Origin: Bryoerythrophyllum caledonicum
Taxonomy: Eukaryota; Streptophyta; Bryopsida; Pottiales; Pottiaceae
Length of the DNA stretch: 64,000 nucleotides
Assembly (NCBI GenBank): GCA_963971425.1
Contig: OZ020514.1
Span: 41,081,158-41,145,157 of the forward strand
Reading direction: 5' to 3'
A model generated the notes under the pieces. It was not told the DNA's origin. It saw only the letters and a list, made by a program, of their open reading frames with translations, and searched no databases. The translations under genes were made by a program, and so were the position numbers. The first letter of the stretch is position 1. The number at the start of each line of letters is the position of its first letter. This document shows, in pieces, positions 33,901-45,413 of the stretch.

Positions 33901-35251
33901 TAACCTCGTTTCGGATGCTAGGAGATGTCATTTGCTTGAATTTCTCCAAGACGGGCACTAGTTCCTCTAAGACTAGTGGCTTCTGTGAAACTCCCTCTGG
34001 ACACAACAGTAGCTCACCGAGAAACTCCTTACTTGCTTCCAGAATAATACCAGAGTTTGTGGCAGTTGGGGTCCGCTCTACTTGCTCAGAAATAAGGGTC
34101 TTCAGCTTCGAGGATGAATCTCTACAGTTGCCTAATTTAACAGGATGCTCATGTGTTCCAATTTGGACACATAAACGGGACATGGTGTCCTTCCCCAGCA
34201 CATAATAAATTTTGGCTCGGCAAGTTCTTAAGCAAGTAGGCTGAACTCGGCAAAGTTTACACACAACTGTAGATCCAGCAGGAGAATCCCTGCCGACACC
34301 AAAAACAGATGAAGAGGTGCCCTCCCATTCGGTCTCATTCACATTTGACGCTCTTTTCTTCCGCGCCAAAAATTCGCATTCAAAATTAAGACATTGCAAA
34401 TGTCCCAAACATGAAGATGTCCTCAAGGTAAGGTTAGAATCATTTGCAATGTGAGTGGTCATGGTTCTTGTCCAACTATGACCGTCATGCTTCTTATCCA
34501 TACCCAGGAGCGACCCAGCCTGTGATGAGGAAATTCCTTTTCCAATAGGTGGAAGCTCAAAAACGACGTCTCCATTAAACGATGCTGGAAGGAATTCAAC
34601 CTTCTCAACTCTAATGGTATCAAAATCTATCTTAGCTAAAGAAGATTTTGATCGAGATCGAGAGCGAAGATTTCGAAGACAGTCGATCGTACTATAAACA
34701 GGAAGATGATACGGCATCACTGTGGGTTTCGATCTCGAAGGAGAAGAAGACGCAGCAACTGGCGGAGGCATGGCTTGAAGTGACGATTTCTTCTCAGATT
34801 CCGAAGGACAAAATCCTAGATTATCACTGTCGGAGTCATCGCTGAGGATGTGAATGATGTTCTCTACTGGTTCTAATTTCACTTTCTGCAGCAAAGGAGT
34901 CACCTGTGATGTTGTGGTAGACAACTTTGGTGTTAAGGAAATTGAAGGAGAAACAACTGGACTATCCCTAACTCCATACACTCTGTATTTCCCACACCGC
35001 AATAACCAGACTGATGCACTGTTTCGAATACATGATAACTGAGCGACAGTGTATGTGAGCTCTCCTATGCTCTCATCAAATTCCTCTTTTTCAACATGCA
35101 AGGACCCCTCATTGATATGGAAACGCTGACTTAATTGAAGGGAACTAACACTCGCCATTCCCTCAGTATCAGTGGAGAAATAGATGGGGACCGTTCCACT
35201 ACCTCCGCGGATTACGACGGATCCCGCCACATGATCCGGCAAGGAAACCAT
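30938..35251 (-). CDS. MULE transposase with SWIM zinc finger, two exons, one in-frame stop
   Basis: Exon 1 runs 35251 to 33134 (706 codons, start MVSLPDHV), the intron 33133 to 32387 (GT-AG, phase 0) and exon 2 32386 to 30938 (482 codons plus stop). The N-terminal third is Ser/Pro-rich with an acidic SUMO-interaction-like patch (IIHILSDDSDSD). A Cys/His cluster (CLGHLQCLNFEC, CKLCRVQPTC, THEH) resembles FLYWCH/WRKY-type DNA-binding fingers. The MULE core includes SWIMFDHVKRVKGW, CHVYDSTICRV, FMADSAHANWNAV and ERTCLFHWTQSL, the last being the C/H motif before the helical insertion. Exon 2 starts with a typical block (CNLSETVHNKWL) and ends with a SWIM finger, C-D-C-x19-C-K-H (near 31075-31145). 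One TAG at 32312-32314 follows NKWL where Gln is likely. A 3' splice-like site just before the ATG suggests a 5' UTR intron. Confidence 0.82.
32387..33133 (-). repeat. Transposase intron with three or four palindromes
   Basis: Palindromes of the GTGTGCCG-N4-CGGCACAC type lie at about 32586-32607, 32791-32813 and 32986-33007, with a weaker one at about 32920-32940. They match those in the introns of the neighbouring methyltransferase-like gene. Confidence 0.75.
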
Positions 35252-36615
35252 TCTAATCTGTAAAAAAAGATAAGATAGAAGAAAACTACGACGGAACAAG
35301 GGGTGCCTCTTGTAGTGGCAGCAAGGTGGCACATTCATATTCCAGAGTGTTCAGAGTTATTGAAGGTGTTTAGAGGGACCGGGAAATGTGCCAATAAATA
35401 TCTATCGCCGTAAGTATTTAACAATAATAGAGGGTGGAGATGGAAATTCTAGAGAAATGGATTACATAATGAAAACAATAATCAAAGAAAAGGTTTGAAA
35501 TCTAATTAAGGACAATCCAAATCACGGGATCTGAGTACAATTGACAGTAACTCATTGAATTGACCTAGGTCTGGTACAGTGGATTTATGCCAATGGATCC
35601 TATAGAGGATATGACAATGTAGCTTGAAATGTGGTGGCAGTCAGATAGTGAGTATGTGGCGGTTTGGCCAAGTGAATTGAATTCATTATTGCAATGGTGG
35701 TTCCATGCATTAATGCTGAAAGTTGCCGGCGCAAGTAGTCGGGCACAAATTAATGAACAACAATAAATAATCAAGTGCATGGCGGTTGATTTGCTTATGT
35801 TAAGAATTTGAGGATTTAATGGGTCATCCTAAATTAACCCAACGAACTTCTTTTCAAGAGGCACAATATATGTATCCTTCACTCTTGGAATAGAGTGGTT
35901 AGACTTTGCCAATGTGATTGTTGATGTTATGAAAAAACGAAAGCAGAAGCTCTATTTTAGTGATCGTAGAGCATTGATGAGAAGTAGAGAAATGAGAGGC
36001 CTGGCTATGGGGAAGTCCAGTGATTCCTTCCCTGAAACTTCCAAGAGATTAGAGTTTGATAAAGTTCAGAATAGAGATGATAGGCAGAATAGTGCTCTGC
36101 TAACTGGAATTCCAGAATGTTATGATGGAAGCCGTCGTATCCAGGAGGAAACGAATGATCAAGCTGATGGTGAAATGAGTGAGGGGACCCAAGTTGAACC
36201 AGAGCAGAGGAATTTGACAACAAACTTAGGTATTGGAGAGGATTTGCCGCATTCTCTTTTGACATGTGATTTTGATTGTTAAGGTGTGAATTGATAACTT
36301 GTTTAAGTGTGATCTGTGGAAAGAGTATATTTGCGATGGAAGTGCAATTGTGATTTATTGAATAGATGATCTAAGTAGTGACGCTGCTTCAAATTTTGTA
36401 CTCAGTCATTACATTAGGTGGTCGTCTTAGGATTCATTTCGGTTTCGTGGGAGCATTTTGGCCTTTGCGCATAAGGAGGGGTATGTTCCTCAATGACCTA
36501 ATATCTGAAATGCTCTGTTGGACTCCGATCTTGGAGTCAACCCGCCAACTCTGATGTAGACTAGGTGATCTTATCGTTTGCAGGCGGCCGTGACGATGGA
36601 GAGGGCGATTGTGTG
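35252..36615. promoter_or_regulatory. Divergent region between the two MULE genes
   Basis: This 1.36-kb gap lies between the divergent starts. An open frame at 35914-36282 (plus, 122 codons, starts MIVDVMKKRKQ, basic then acidic) could be an unrecognised 5' exon of the methyltransferase-like gene or chance. I could not connect it by splicing with confidence. Promoters for both genes should lie here. Confidence 0.45.
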
Positions 36616-39600
36616 ATGCGAGAGAGCGATCATGGACGTCCAACGAAAGCGAGGGAAGAGCGCGTGGGAGTCAGCGAAAAGCTTGCGTGCGGTGGACCCT
36701 CGAACATGGACGGTGGCGAGGCAAGTTCGGCACGTCGCTCTACAGGTTTGTGTTTCTACGCTGTTGAATTGAAAGTCTGTCGTTCAGGGCTCCACAATGG
36801 TCATAGCTGTTTCAGGTGCCATGCATTTCGGGGTGAAGGGCGATAAGAGTTTGTTGCGCTTGCTTTTGATTTGAAATGTTTTGGTTTAAGGTGTTTTGGG
36901 TTCGTTTCAGTTTGTCAAAGTTTCGGGTTTTGATAGCCACATGGGGTCTTCCCCTGATGTTTATTTGTCAGTGATTTCTTGTCGATGTAGACAGGGTCTT
37001 TTCGGAGGATTTGCCGGCGGCGGCATACCTAAATTCGATAATGATACTATGGAAGGATCACGGACAGATGTTGATAATGTTAGTTGCGAATTAGTCTATG
37101 CCTCTGTCAATGTCGACTGATTTCGTGGAGAGGTTGACACATATGCAAACCTCGTCAGCATCGTAGACTCGATATAGGGATTTTTTTCGCACTATCCCCG
37201 CTCCCTCTAACTCTGCAGACTAATTAGGTCTGACTGAAAAACACCTAATGAAGCACTTGCACTAGTTACCGTAGTTTTCTCGAAAGACCCCGAACTAGGG
37301 TTTTGTTTGATTAAAGGTCGGTTTGTTGAGCGCCTTGTGATTTCGTTACTAAAATCTTGTAACAACAAATACTTTATTATGTAAGCACTGTCAAGTCCCT
37401 GTGTTGCATAATGAACTCATGATGTTGTCAATAATACAACGTTGTAGAGAGAAATTCAGATGGAGTTCGTTGTAATGCTTTTGAGCATATTTATCCTTTT
37501 TAGGATTTGGTAGCACATTCTTTTGATTTGGAGATTACCCTTCCATTCCTTCTAAATTACTCCTGTCATTGTAGAAATTGAGAGCCAGTCGGAGGTTTCA
37601 GTTCGAGGAGACGATGCTGACACTAAAATGGAGACTCAGAACTCGTTAAACTCTGAATTGCAGCCATCTGGTAAGTTGTAATATTGCAGTGAAGTTCTAC
37701 TTGTTATGTGCTTTATACACTAACAAAATTATATTGGCAGCGTGTGCACCTGATGGAGAATTGAATGATGATGGGGCAGAAAGCGAGGATGTGGTCGAAG
37801 TATCGATGCCTGATCGGCCTTCTGCGGAGCCACTATCTGCTGCAGATTTGGAGAAGCAGATGGACGAGCTTGTTCTGAAAGAGACAGTCAACACGACAGC
37901 TCTTCTTGATGGACTACGATTTCAGCCCAAGGAGAAATCGAAGCTAAACATCCCATTATGCCGGATGATTGGACTACCAATCGTTCGACCACACTTGAAG
38001 AACGATGTCATGGGTCTGGGATCACACTTTCTTAAGAACGGTTACATGGAGGGTTCTGGAGTGTTCTATGTTGCAGCTGAGAATCACATTGGTAAGACTG
38101 TAGATGTTTCTGACGAGGTCCGCAAGGGTTGGAGTCCGGCATGGATTTCTGCTAACAAAGCCTTCGAGTTAAGGCTGAGTGCCGATCCGGACTTAAGTGC
38201 TTTCTCAGGAAAAATGTTCCATGTCTGGGATGGCAATCATCGGCTACAGGCTTGGCTGCCAATAATTAACCGTGACCATAGCGAAGACCCTAGTTGGCAT
38301 TACTCTGTGGAGTCTATACTGCTCAACGTGAATGGATATGTTCCAGTCCTTCTCTCGGCACTGCATCAAGTGAACTGGTAAGAATCCTTGATATTCTTGC
38401 TCATCATTTGCCCAACAAGTAGACTGTCCTAATGGCCCTGTCTTATGAATATGTAGGCGAAACCAGAAGTCCTTCGTGACGAACAAATCTGGTTCATAAG
38501 CTTTACCAAATTCAAGGAATGGCGGGGCAACCTCTCAACTATTTTGAGAAACTCGTATCAAAAGCGGAAATCAATGCTGCTGAAGCGAAGCAGAACTCCG
38601 TTAAGCTGACGTGGTACACGCTGACTTTGAAGTCGTTGAACTCAGTTCTATATCAGGTAAGCCTTATGCCCATCAACTTTTTCTGAAGTTCTTTTGGAAT
38701 TATAGGGTGTGCCGCTGCCGGTACACTCCCAGCACCCAGACCTGAGCCTCTATATCTGATCCTGAGTCGAATCATTTAGTATTACAACCTCGGCCTGAGT
38801 GAGTATCTTTTGGTATGCCGGCAGCGGCACTCCATGGCACATTGCTTCATCGTCTTTTTGTCTCAGGTGGAATGCCGGTGGCCCCGGTCCCAGTAAAATG
38901 CCAAGGATCTTTGAATGACTAAATAATTTTGGTTACGTTTCGTTGGCTCAAGTGTGTGCCAAGGGGGTGTGCCTGCAGCGGCATACCTTAAGAGCACAAA
39001 GCTTTTCCATCTAAGCTTGGCTTTTCGGAGGTATGCCGTTGTTGGAAAATCTCTTAAGCACACTCATGAAACTTGAATTGGTTCATAGAAGATTACATTA
39101 GCCTCCGAGCTTTGGCTTCTTCCATTCAGCAAGGGGGTGTGCCGGCAGAGGCACACCTCCACCGCGCCATGCTTAGACGAAATGATATGGCACAGAGGAG
39201 GTGTGCCGCTGCCGGCAGACCCCCTGCGCACTCGCCGGAGCCAACACTCGGAGGCTGAAGACATTCATCTTCAAAATTGATGCAATGTCTCCGGCGAGTG
39301 CGTAGGGGGTGTGCCGGCAGCGGCACACCCCCATTGCGCCATGCTCAGACAAAGAAGCTATAGCATTTCGTCAAAGCATGGCGCTATGGAGGTGTGCCGC
39401 TGCCGGCACACCCCCTGCGCAACAACCAAAGCCAACGTTCGTAGTCTGATATGATTCATTCATTGGCTTTGGTGGGTGCGTAGGGGGTGTGCCGGCAGCG
39501 GCACACCTCCACAGCGCCATGCGTTAACAGCTTAGCATAGCGCTATGGAGGTGTGCCGCCGCCGGCACACCCCCTGTGCCCCCTTCAAAGTCTCAATGTT

Positions 39601-42600
39601 CATGTCCCTGACTGTCCCGACTGTACCGACCCCTTGCTGACCCGCCATATTCCCTTGACATTCCTCTCCCTATTGTTTCGACCCCATATTGTCCCGACTT
39701 CCTCCTAATCCTCTCCTTACTGTCCCGACTCCACACTCTCCCATTCCAACCTTCCCTCACCCTTACTCTGCCTCTTCCTGTCCCTAACTTTCCCTCCCAG
39801 GTTACTCAAATTATCTTCCTTATTCATCTCTATCCTTATTTTAGGTTGCCCCCTTTTTCTTTAATACCAAATGCTTCCAATTGTTAACTACTCTTAAAAC
39901 AAATCCCATATTATTAAAGTCTTAATCTCCTTCTCTCCTGTGCTCTCCTCTCCCATACGGTCACCGAGAGTTGGCTCTACCGAATGAGCAGGGGGTGTGC
40001 CGGCAGCGGCACACCCCCACAGCAATATGCTAAGATGTTAAAGCATTCTGCTGTGGGGGTGTGCCGCTGCCGGCACACCCCCTGCTCACATTCCTTGTTG
40101 TCCGTTACTTTCCCGACTGTCCCGACCGCAAACTCTCTCGACTCCTTACACCCTCTCAATTGTCTCGACCACTCAATTGTCTCCAAACTCCCCTCTCCCT
40201 ACTGTCCCGACCCCCTACTGTCCCGACTACCATCTCTACCACTCCCTGCACTTCCGACTCCGTTCTCTCCCTCTCACCTTTCCTTCACCCTTAATCTTCC
40301 TCACTCACTCTCGCTCTCCCACCTAACTCTCGCTCTCCCACCTATACCTCACCCGTACTCTACCTCTTCCTTTCTCCCGCACACCCTTACTGTCCTGGCT
40401 TCTTACTCTCCCAGTCCAAACTGTCTCCTACCCTTCCTCTTCCTGTCCTTTACTCTCCCTCTACCTGTCCCTACTGTCCTCACCTTACTCTCGATATCTT
40501 CCTTACAACCCTTCTCCATCCTATTTGATGACTGCCCCTGATTTCATTAATATGATATGCTTTAAATAGTTAACTACTCTTCTATCAAATCCCATTCTCT
40601 CCAAGTCTTACTCTCCCTCTCTTCCTTGTTCTTTCTGTTTCTTACGGTTCACGATCGTTGGCTTCACTGAATGAGCGGGGGCTAAGCTGGCTTTGGCACA
40701 CCCCCATAGCACCATGATATGTTGAAAAATATTGGAGCTGTGCAGGTGTGCCGCTGCCGACACACCCCCTACTCTCCCTTCTCTCCCTTACCTTCACACT
40801 GTTTCGTTCTTTCTCTACAACTTTCACTTCCGATTTAGTGTCCCTTAATCTTCTCCTCCTCTCCCTTTCTCTCGTTCCAATTTATATCCACTCCCTTACT
40901 CTCCCTCTTAATTGCCCCTTCCCTTCTCTCCTGCCTTAGTCTCCCATTACCTGACTCTTCCACACTCTGCACCTTACACACTCTCACTAACTGACCGTGT
41001 CCCTAACTCTTCCCTACTCATTCTTTCCCCTATTCTCCCTAACTGAACCAATTCCATACTCTCCATCACCCAAACCATCGATATGCTCAATGGTTGTGCC
41101 GGCAGCGGCATACCCATACTGTCCTGACCTTGTTCCTAACTACAATTTTTCTGCCACTAGCGGATGGTTAGTATTCCCAATGAAGTCACTTGATTTACAG
41201 AGTTGTACGCTCAAACGTGTTGCTGCTAGCGTGTAACCCTCAATGCTGAATCTTTTCCCTTTACTCTGTTTGCTTTAAGTTTATTTGTATGATTCATGAA
41301 CTGGGCTTGTCAAACTTGTCATCTTAACAGCAAGAGATTGGAGAGGCCGCTGCGGTGGCGCAAAGAAAATTTGCAGAAAGATTTCCGGACCCCAAGGAAT
41401 GGACCTCCACTAATGCTCAAGACTTTGTGAGAAAAGCAGTGGAGAAGATGAAGTTATCAACCCTTTCAGAGCTACGGAAGTAGCTTCCAGTTGCCGATCC
41501 CAAACACACACCAGGATTTCTCACACAAGTGAAGCTGCATTACGAAGCTCATGAAGACGATGCCGAGATGACTCAAGAGAAGCTTTGTATGCTCGCGACA
41601 TCCGCCATGGACCCTGTTATGAAAGTCAAGTGGCTGCAGCGTTGGAACAGAGATGGAAATCTTCGAGAATCTCTCAGGTTTCCAAAGTCAAAGTTTCCCG
41701 ACAGTGAGTTCCCTGAATGGCTTCATCGCGCTACTTGGTGGGCTCAGGTAGGGACGGCTCACGACATTAGACTTCATATAAATTCCAATCTGTATTGTCA
41801 TTCTAATTTAATGCAATCATTTTGCAGCTCTCAAGCGAAGCGGAGCGACTCTTGGAAGGCTCACTACTGGATATTGGTGTTGACGTCAATTACGACCCTG
41901 ATGTTGGTGAGCCAATCTCTAGAATTTTGGACTATATTGAGGAACAACGGATTCAACTGTGGGATACTGCGTTCTATCGGGAGTTTAATGTGGACATGGG
42001 CATCCACAAGAACTATGATCCTGCAAATCAATGCGGATTTCCATCGGCATTGCGGCATACCTTGTACCGGTACTTTAAGTTCATTTTGATGCCCGCTAGG
42101 GCCGTGACACGCAATCCTCCATTCTTTGCGTCTTACCTAGATCCCAAGAGCCCGTCGACAATGATCTCTGAGGGAATTAAAAAAGATTGGGGTGCGCAGC
42201 ACTGGGAGCGCTGCGGCTGGTATCTAGACTGCCCAGTTCAGAGTCCACCGCATTTCGACATTGCTCTACGCAATAGCATTCAGCCAGAGCTCTTTGGGGT
42301 GGAGATCAATGCCCAAGCGGCTGCCACAGCAACGAAATCGAAGGGTAAGGGCAAAGCTGCTTCGAAGAAGTCTCGAGGGTCTTCATCGATAGACCCTGTT
42401 GTTGAGGTACTTATTCCCTCTCCAATTGCCGAGGAAGAGTCTGCTCCAGCTGCTGAGGTGAGCTTTCCAGAAGTTCATGCGTCTCCGGAAATTCCGGTGT
42501 CTCCTAAACATCAGCCATCGGTGGTTAAACGGAAAGCTTTTCATAACGCCTATTCTCCACCGAGTGTGTCAGCTTCCAAGATGGGTATTAGGGTGGAGCT

Positions 42601-44293
42601 TTCTTCTCTCCAGGATTTGATGAATGGAGGAAAAGACCACCCCTGCATGCTTCGACTCAACGAATTCATGCTAAAGGTAAATGCTAGAGTCAAGTTTATT
42701 AATTCAATCTTATTAGCTACTCGTTGAGTATCGCCTATTTTAAGATATTGTTTTGGATCTTGGAGAAGTGCCTTTGGCGGCACTCTGATTACGCACACTT
42801 AGTTCTAGGTTCAGTTTCAGTTTCATTTGTTTTCTTCCGCCTTGGAATGCATTCATTACTATGGTTCACTGGAATTCTACGGGAATATGGTCCACTTAGA
42901 ATTTTCACTCCTGAAGTCCAGTTCGTCGAGTAGAATTTGCGGCAGCTATTTGTGCCTTTCACTTCACTCATTCTAATATAATTTAGCTTCTGTTGTTGCA
43001 GGTGTGTCCTTCCACTTCGAACCCTGCCCGCAGCGCAACATGTCTTCATCGAGGATTCGATCTCATTCTCGGGGACATCCCTGAAAGCCTTTGGGTTCCA
43101 TCCATTTCGCGGGATGCAATAGACATTCCATCTTGGAACGTCTATGCTGAGCCGATTGTCGAGGCCCTATTTGAATTTGCTGATTCGTTCCTTCATCAGC
43201 AGGGATGCATTATGGTTATTATTCCCGAGTCTGTGCAGATCCGCACTAACGTCCGGTCGTACGCTGCAACCTATGAGTTCAAGTTATTGCGCGAGTGGTG
43301 GGGTGTTAACGAGTTACCATTGGCGCTACCCACTGATCCTTCAAAGAAGGTTAGATATCATTTCCTCAAAAGAGATGCTTTATATTTATATTCTCCTACC
43401 ACCTAATTTTGTTCTTCTGCCTTGTTTTTGGTTTTACAGACCCACCGATTTCGGATCCTTCTCTATGTGAGGAACGCGTTACCCTTGGAGTCCTTCACGT
43501 ACATTGTGAATGCGCAGCTATCAAAGTCTGGTTGGGGAGTGGAAGAGACTGATGTCCTACTCAATCACAACGACTTAACAACCCAGAGTATGCGGGGTAA
43601 TGTTCCATGGAGGGCTGGACGGCAGAAGGGCGTCATTTTTTACCAAATGCTATTCGAGGCCCTCACCAAACCTGGTGCTGTGATCTTCGATTCATTCGCT
43701 TCCACAGGTATCGCTTCACCTTCTCTACTTTCACAGTAGTAGTTTTATCTTTCCTGTATTGTGTCAATAGATGTAACATTTTCTAGTCATTCAGGATACT
43801 TTCTTCGAGCTTGTCGGGCTGCTGGTCGGCACTTTGTTGGCTTCGAATCCGATAAGGCTGTTTTTGAGGCGTTGTTGAAGCCACTTTTTATGCCGAAGCC
43901 CCCGCGATCTAGTTCCGTTCAACCCACCTCCGAGGACCTCTGCATTGATGAAGATCCCCCAATCCGCAAGATCTCGAAGAGAAATCGATTGAGTAAGTAA
44001 GTCTGAATTTTAAGTTTTACTTCTATAGTTTCTTCATTCACTCAGACTAATTTGTGACCTTTCTTTCTGCTTTCAGTTTGATGGCTTTGGCAGCTTCACC
44101 GGATCGAGATTTCTTGCTCCCTTTGTATGCGGGCCAAGCTGCACACCAGATGGCAGATGTAGTCTCCCCTTTGTCTACTTCCACTTCCTCAAGTTTTGGT
44201 TTTGCTTTCAATGACTTCCTTGATCTCGAGGCCTTAGAGGACCGTGACATTTTCCTATCATCGTCGGATAGTTATTGTAACTCTTCTTCTTAG
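36616..44293 (+). CDS. ParB-like domain fused to beta-class DNA methyltransferase-like domain, ten exons
   Basis: Proposed exons: 36616-36745, 37575-37670, 37741-38377, 38457-38656, 41331-41747, 41828-42676, 43002-43349, 43440-43707, 43795-43996, 44077-44293; all introns GT-AG. Product about 1,120 residues. Exons 2-3 give an acidic lead, then a ParB/Srx-like fold: a short beta segment (IPLCRMIGLPIVRP), a helical LGSHFLKNGYMEGS and the signature VWDGNHRLQAW. Exons 4-6 are mostly helical with a Lys-rich, Ser/Pro linker. Exons 7-9 hold a methyltransferase fold in beta-class order: motif IV first (FDLILGDIPESLW), then QKGVIFYQMLFEALTKPG and the SAM-binding motif I (AVIFDSFASTGG, then HFVGFESD). 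DPPY is changed to DIPE, so catalysis is doubtful. Exon 10 is a Ser/Asp-rich tail. Defects: TAG at 41481-41483 and an apparent one-base frame problem in exon 4 near 38470. Exons 1 and 4 are the least certain. Confidence 0.75.
38657..41330 (+). repeat. Large intron packed with GC-rich hairpin units and C/T-rich simple sequence
   Basis: Five foldback units of about 100 bp lie at 39131-39230, 39302-39420, 39481-39579, 39984-40088 and 40673-40771. Each has two arms built on GGGGGTGTGCCGGCAGCGG and its complement around a short loop. Single palindromes lie near 38703, 38813, 38967 and 41095. Between units 1-2 and 2-3 are other inverted repeats (CTCCGGCGAGTG, TTGGCTTTGG pairs). From about 39590 to 41070 the rest is C/T-rich with a recurring CTGTCCCGAC word. 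GT-AG borders and phase support the intron. Confidence 0.8.
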
Positions 44294-44790
44294 ATACTTT
44301 ACATGCCTTGCGTATATCTTGACATCAAGTTTCTTTGTGACCTCCCATCTCAAAGCATTTTCCCTCATCTCATTTCTTTGTTCCATGCATTCTATAATTT
44401 ATTTTCCTTTGTTGCGGTTAATGCCTATACTAGCCCAATATTCTCCCAACACTATTCCTTATGTCTCGTATAACTAATTGTCTCTCAAGTTCCAACACTT
44501 GGCAATCTATGCACCTTTGATAACACTCCGATACCCACTTCTTGTAACGGATATCTTAGGAGTTTTGCCGGGTGTCACTGTATACTATAATTCCAGTTAC
44601 ATTTGTTGCGCTTCCCACAACGGACGTCTGCAGATATTGGGTTCCCTCTGTCCTCTTCTTCTTGAGTCATATCTAAAAATTTATTCTATTTCTTTTACGG
44701 TAAGAGACTAATATAGAATTTGAGGTCCCATTCCAATTTACTACGAGTAACATTTTAGACGTAAATAAACTTCAAAATTATTACCCCTTT
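44294..44790. other. MULE right subterminal region, no gene
   Basis: This is the 3' flank of the methyltransferase-like gene, C/T-rich with short chance frames. Nothing else is visible. Confidence 0.45.
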
Positions 44791-44915
44791 CCGCTCACCG
44801 CTCGCATCTCACGGCTCACCGCTCACGGCTCACCGCTCACCGCTCACCGCTCACCGCTCACCGCTCACCGCTCACCGCTCACCGCTCGCAAGATAGCATT
44901 CCCCAACCTCAAGTG
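44791..44915 (-). repeat. MULE right terminus: heptad array, inverted repeat, 11-bp target duplication
   Basis: Eight perfect tandem CACCGCT heptads occupy 44831-44886, with variants out to 44791. Then come GCAAGATAGCATTCCCC to 44904 and the host duplication AACCTCAAGTG (44905-44915). The right array is more regular than the left, so it has probably expanded or been homogenised separately. Confidence 0.9.
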
Positions 44916-45413
44916 GTGTGATTAGCTAATTCACATGTAGTGTTAGGAGATTGATGTCAAATTTTTGCATCTTCTAACATAATATGCCCAAACAATTCCT
45001 CACTACTCCTAATAGCTCAACTAGGAGAGTTGTCCACACTGATACAAAGTCCAAGATAGAAGGCAATGTTGCGAAGCTTCGATTCATAGGTTTCAAAAAC
45101 ATATCCATTCAATACTATATCTACATATACTAGATGAGTAGTGCACAAAGGGGAGTAAAAAGTGATGAGTTTTTTAACAAGTCTAGGATTTTAGAATGGA
45201 AGCTTTGACATCGCCTCAGAATACAAACTAGAACAAAAACACACATTGCAAGAAAAATAAGAAACTAGTCTTTCCACACATCTTGGAGGTATCTCATCGA
45301 CAACCAAGGTCCAAAAGAATAGTAAGTGATGAACAAAACATCTACGTTTGTACGGAAACTTGACAAAAATAAATTTTGACAGATAAACCTTTGTGATACC
45401 TCTGTGATACCAC
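44916..45413. other. Gene-free flank right of the MULE
   Basis: Only short chance frames are visible and no repeat or RNA is recognisable. Confidence 0.4.

Larger units (their letters stand above)
30138..44904 (+). mobile_element. Giant MULE (Mutator-like) transposon, 14.8 kb, with a ParB-methyltransferase gene
   Basis: The ends form inverted repeats: GACGAAGCTATCTTGC on the left and GGGGAATGCTATCTTGC on the right (read inward), each followed by a GCGGTGA-rich array. An identical 11-bp host duplication, AACCTCAAGTG, flanks it at 30127-30137 and 44905-44915. Duplications of 9-11 bp are the MULE hallmark. Two divergent spliced genes fill it: a MULE transposase with SWIM zinc finger (35251 down to 30938) and a ParB-like/beta-class methyltransferase-like gene (36616-44293). 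Both are nearly intact, and the duplication is perfect, which points to recent activity. About 16 GTGTGCCG/CGGCACAC palindromes lie in its introns. The boundaries are firm; how the second gene helps the element is unknown. Confidence 0.92.

Noticed and set aside
33645-34205. 186-codon plus-strand frame
   Set aside because: Shadow of the MULE transposase exon on the opposite strand.
39984-40541. 185-codon plus-strand frame
   Set aside because: It lies in the C/T-rich intron of the MULE gene and reads as Ser/Pro/Leu low-complexity.
39131-40771. Regular palindromes as a CRISPR array
   Set aside because: They are long foldback hairpins with irregular spacing in a spliced intron of a plant element.
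37741-44293. The methyltransferase-like gene as a host plant gene caught between two insertions
   Set aside because: It lies wholly between the MULE ends, shares the same palindromes as the transposase intron and is divergently arranged with the transposase.
44831-44886. CACCGCT heptads as a CRISPR or satellite array
   Set aside because: The units are 7 bp with no spacers, and they form the MULE terminal repeat matched by the other end.
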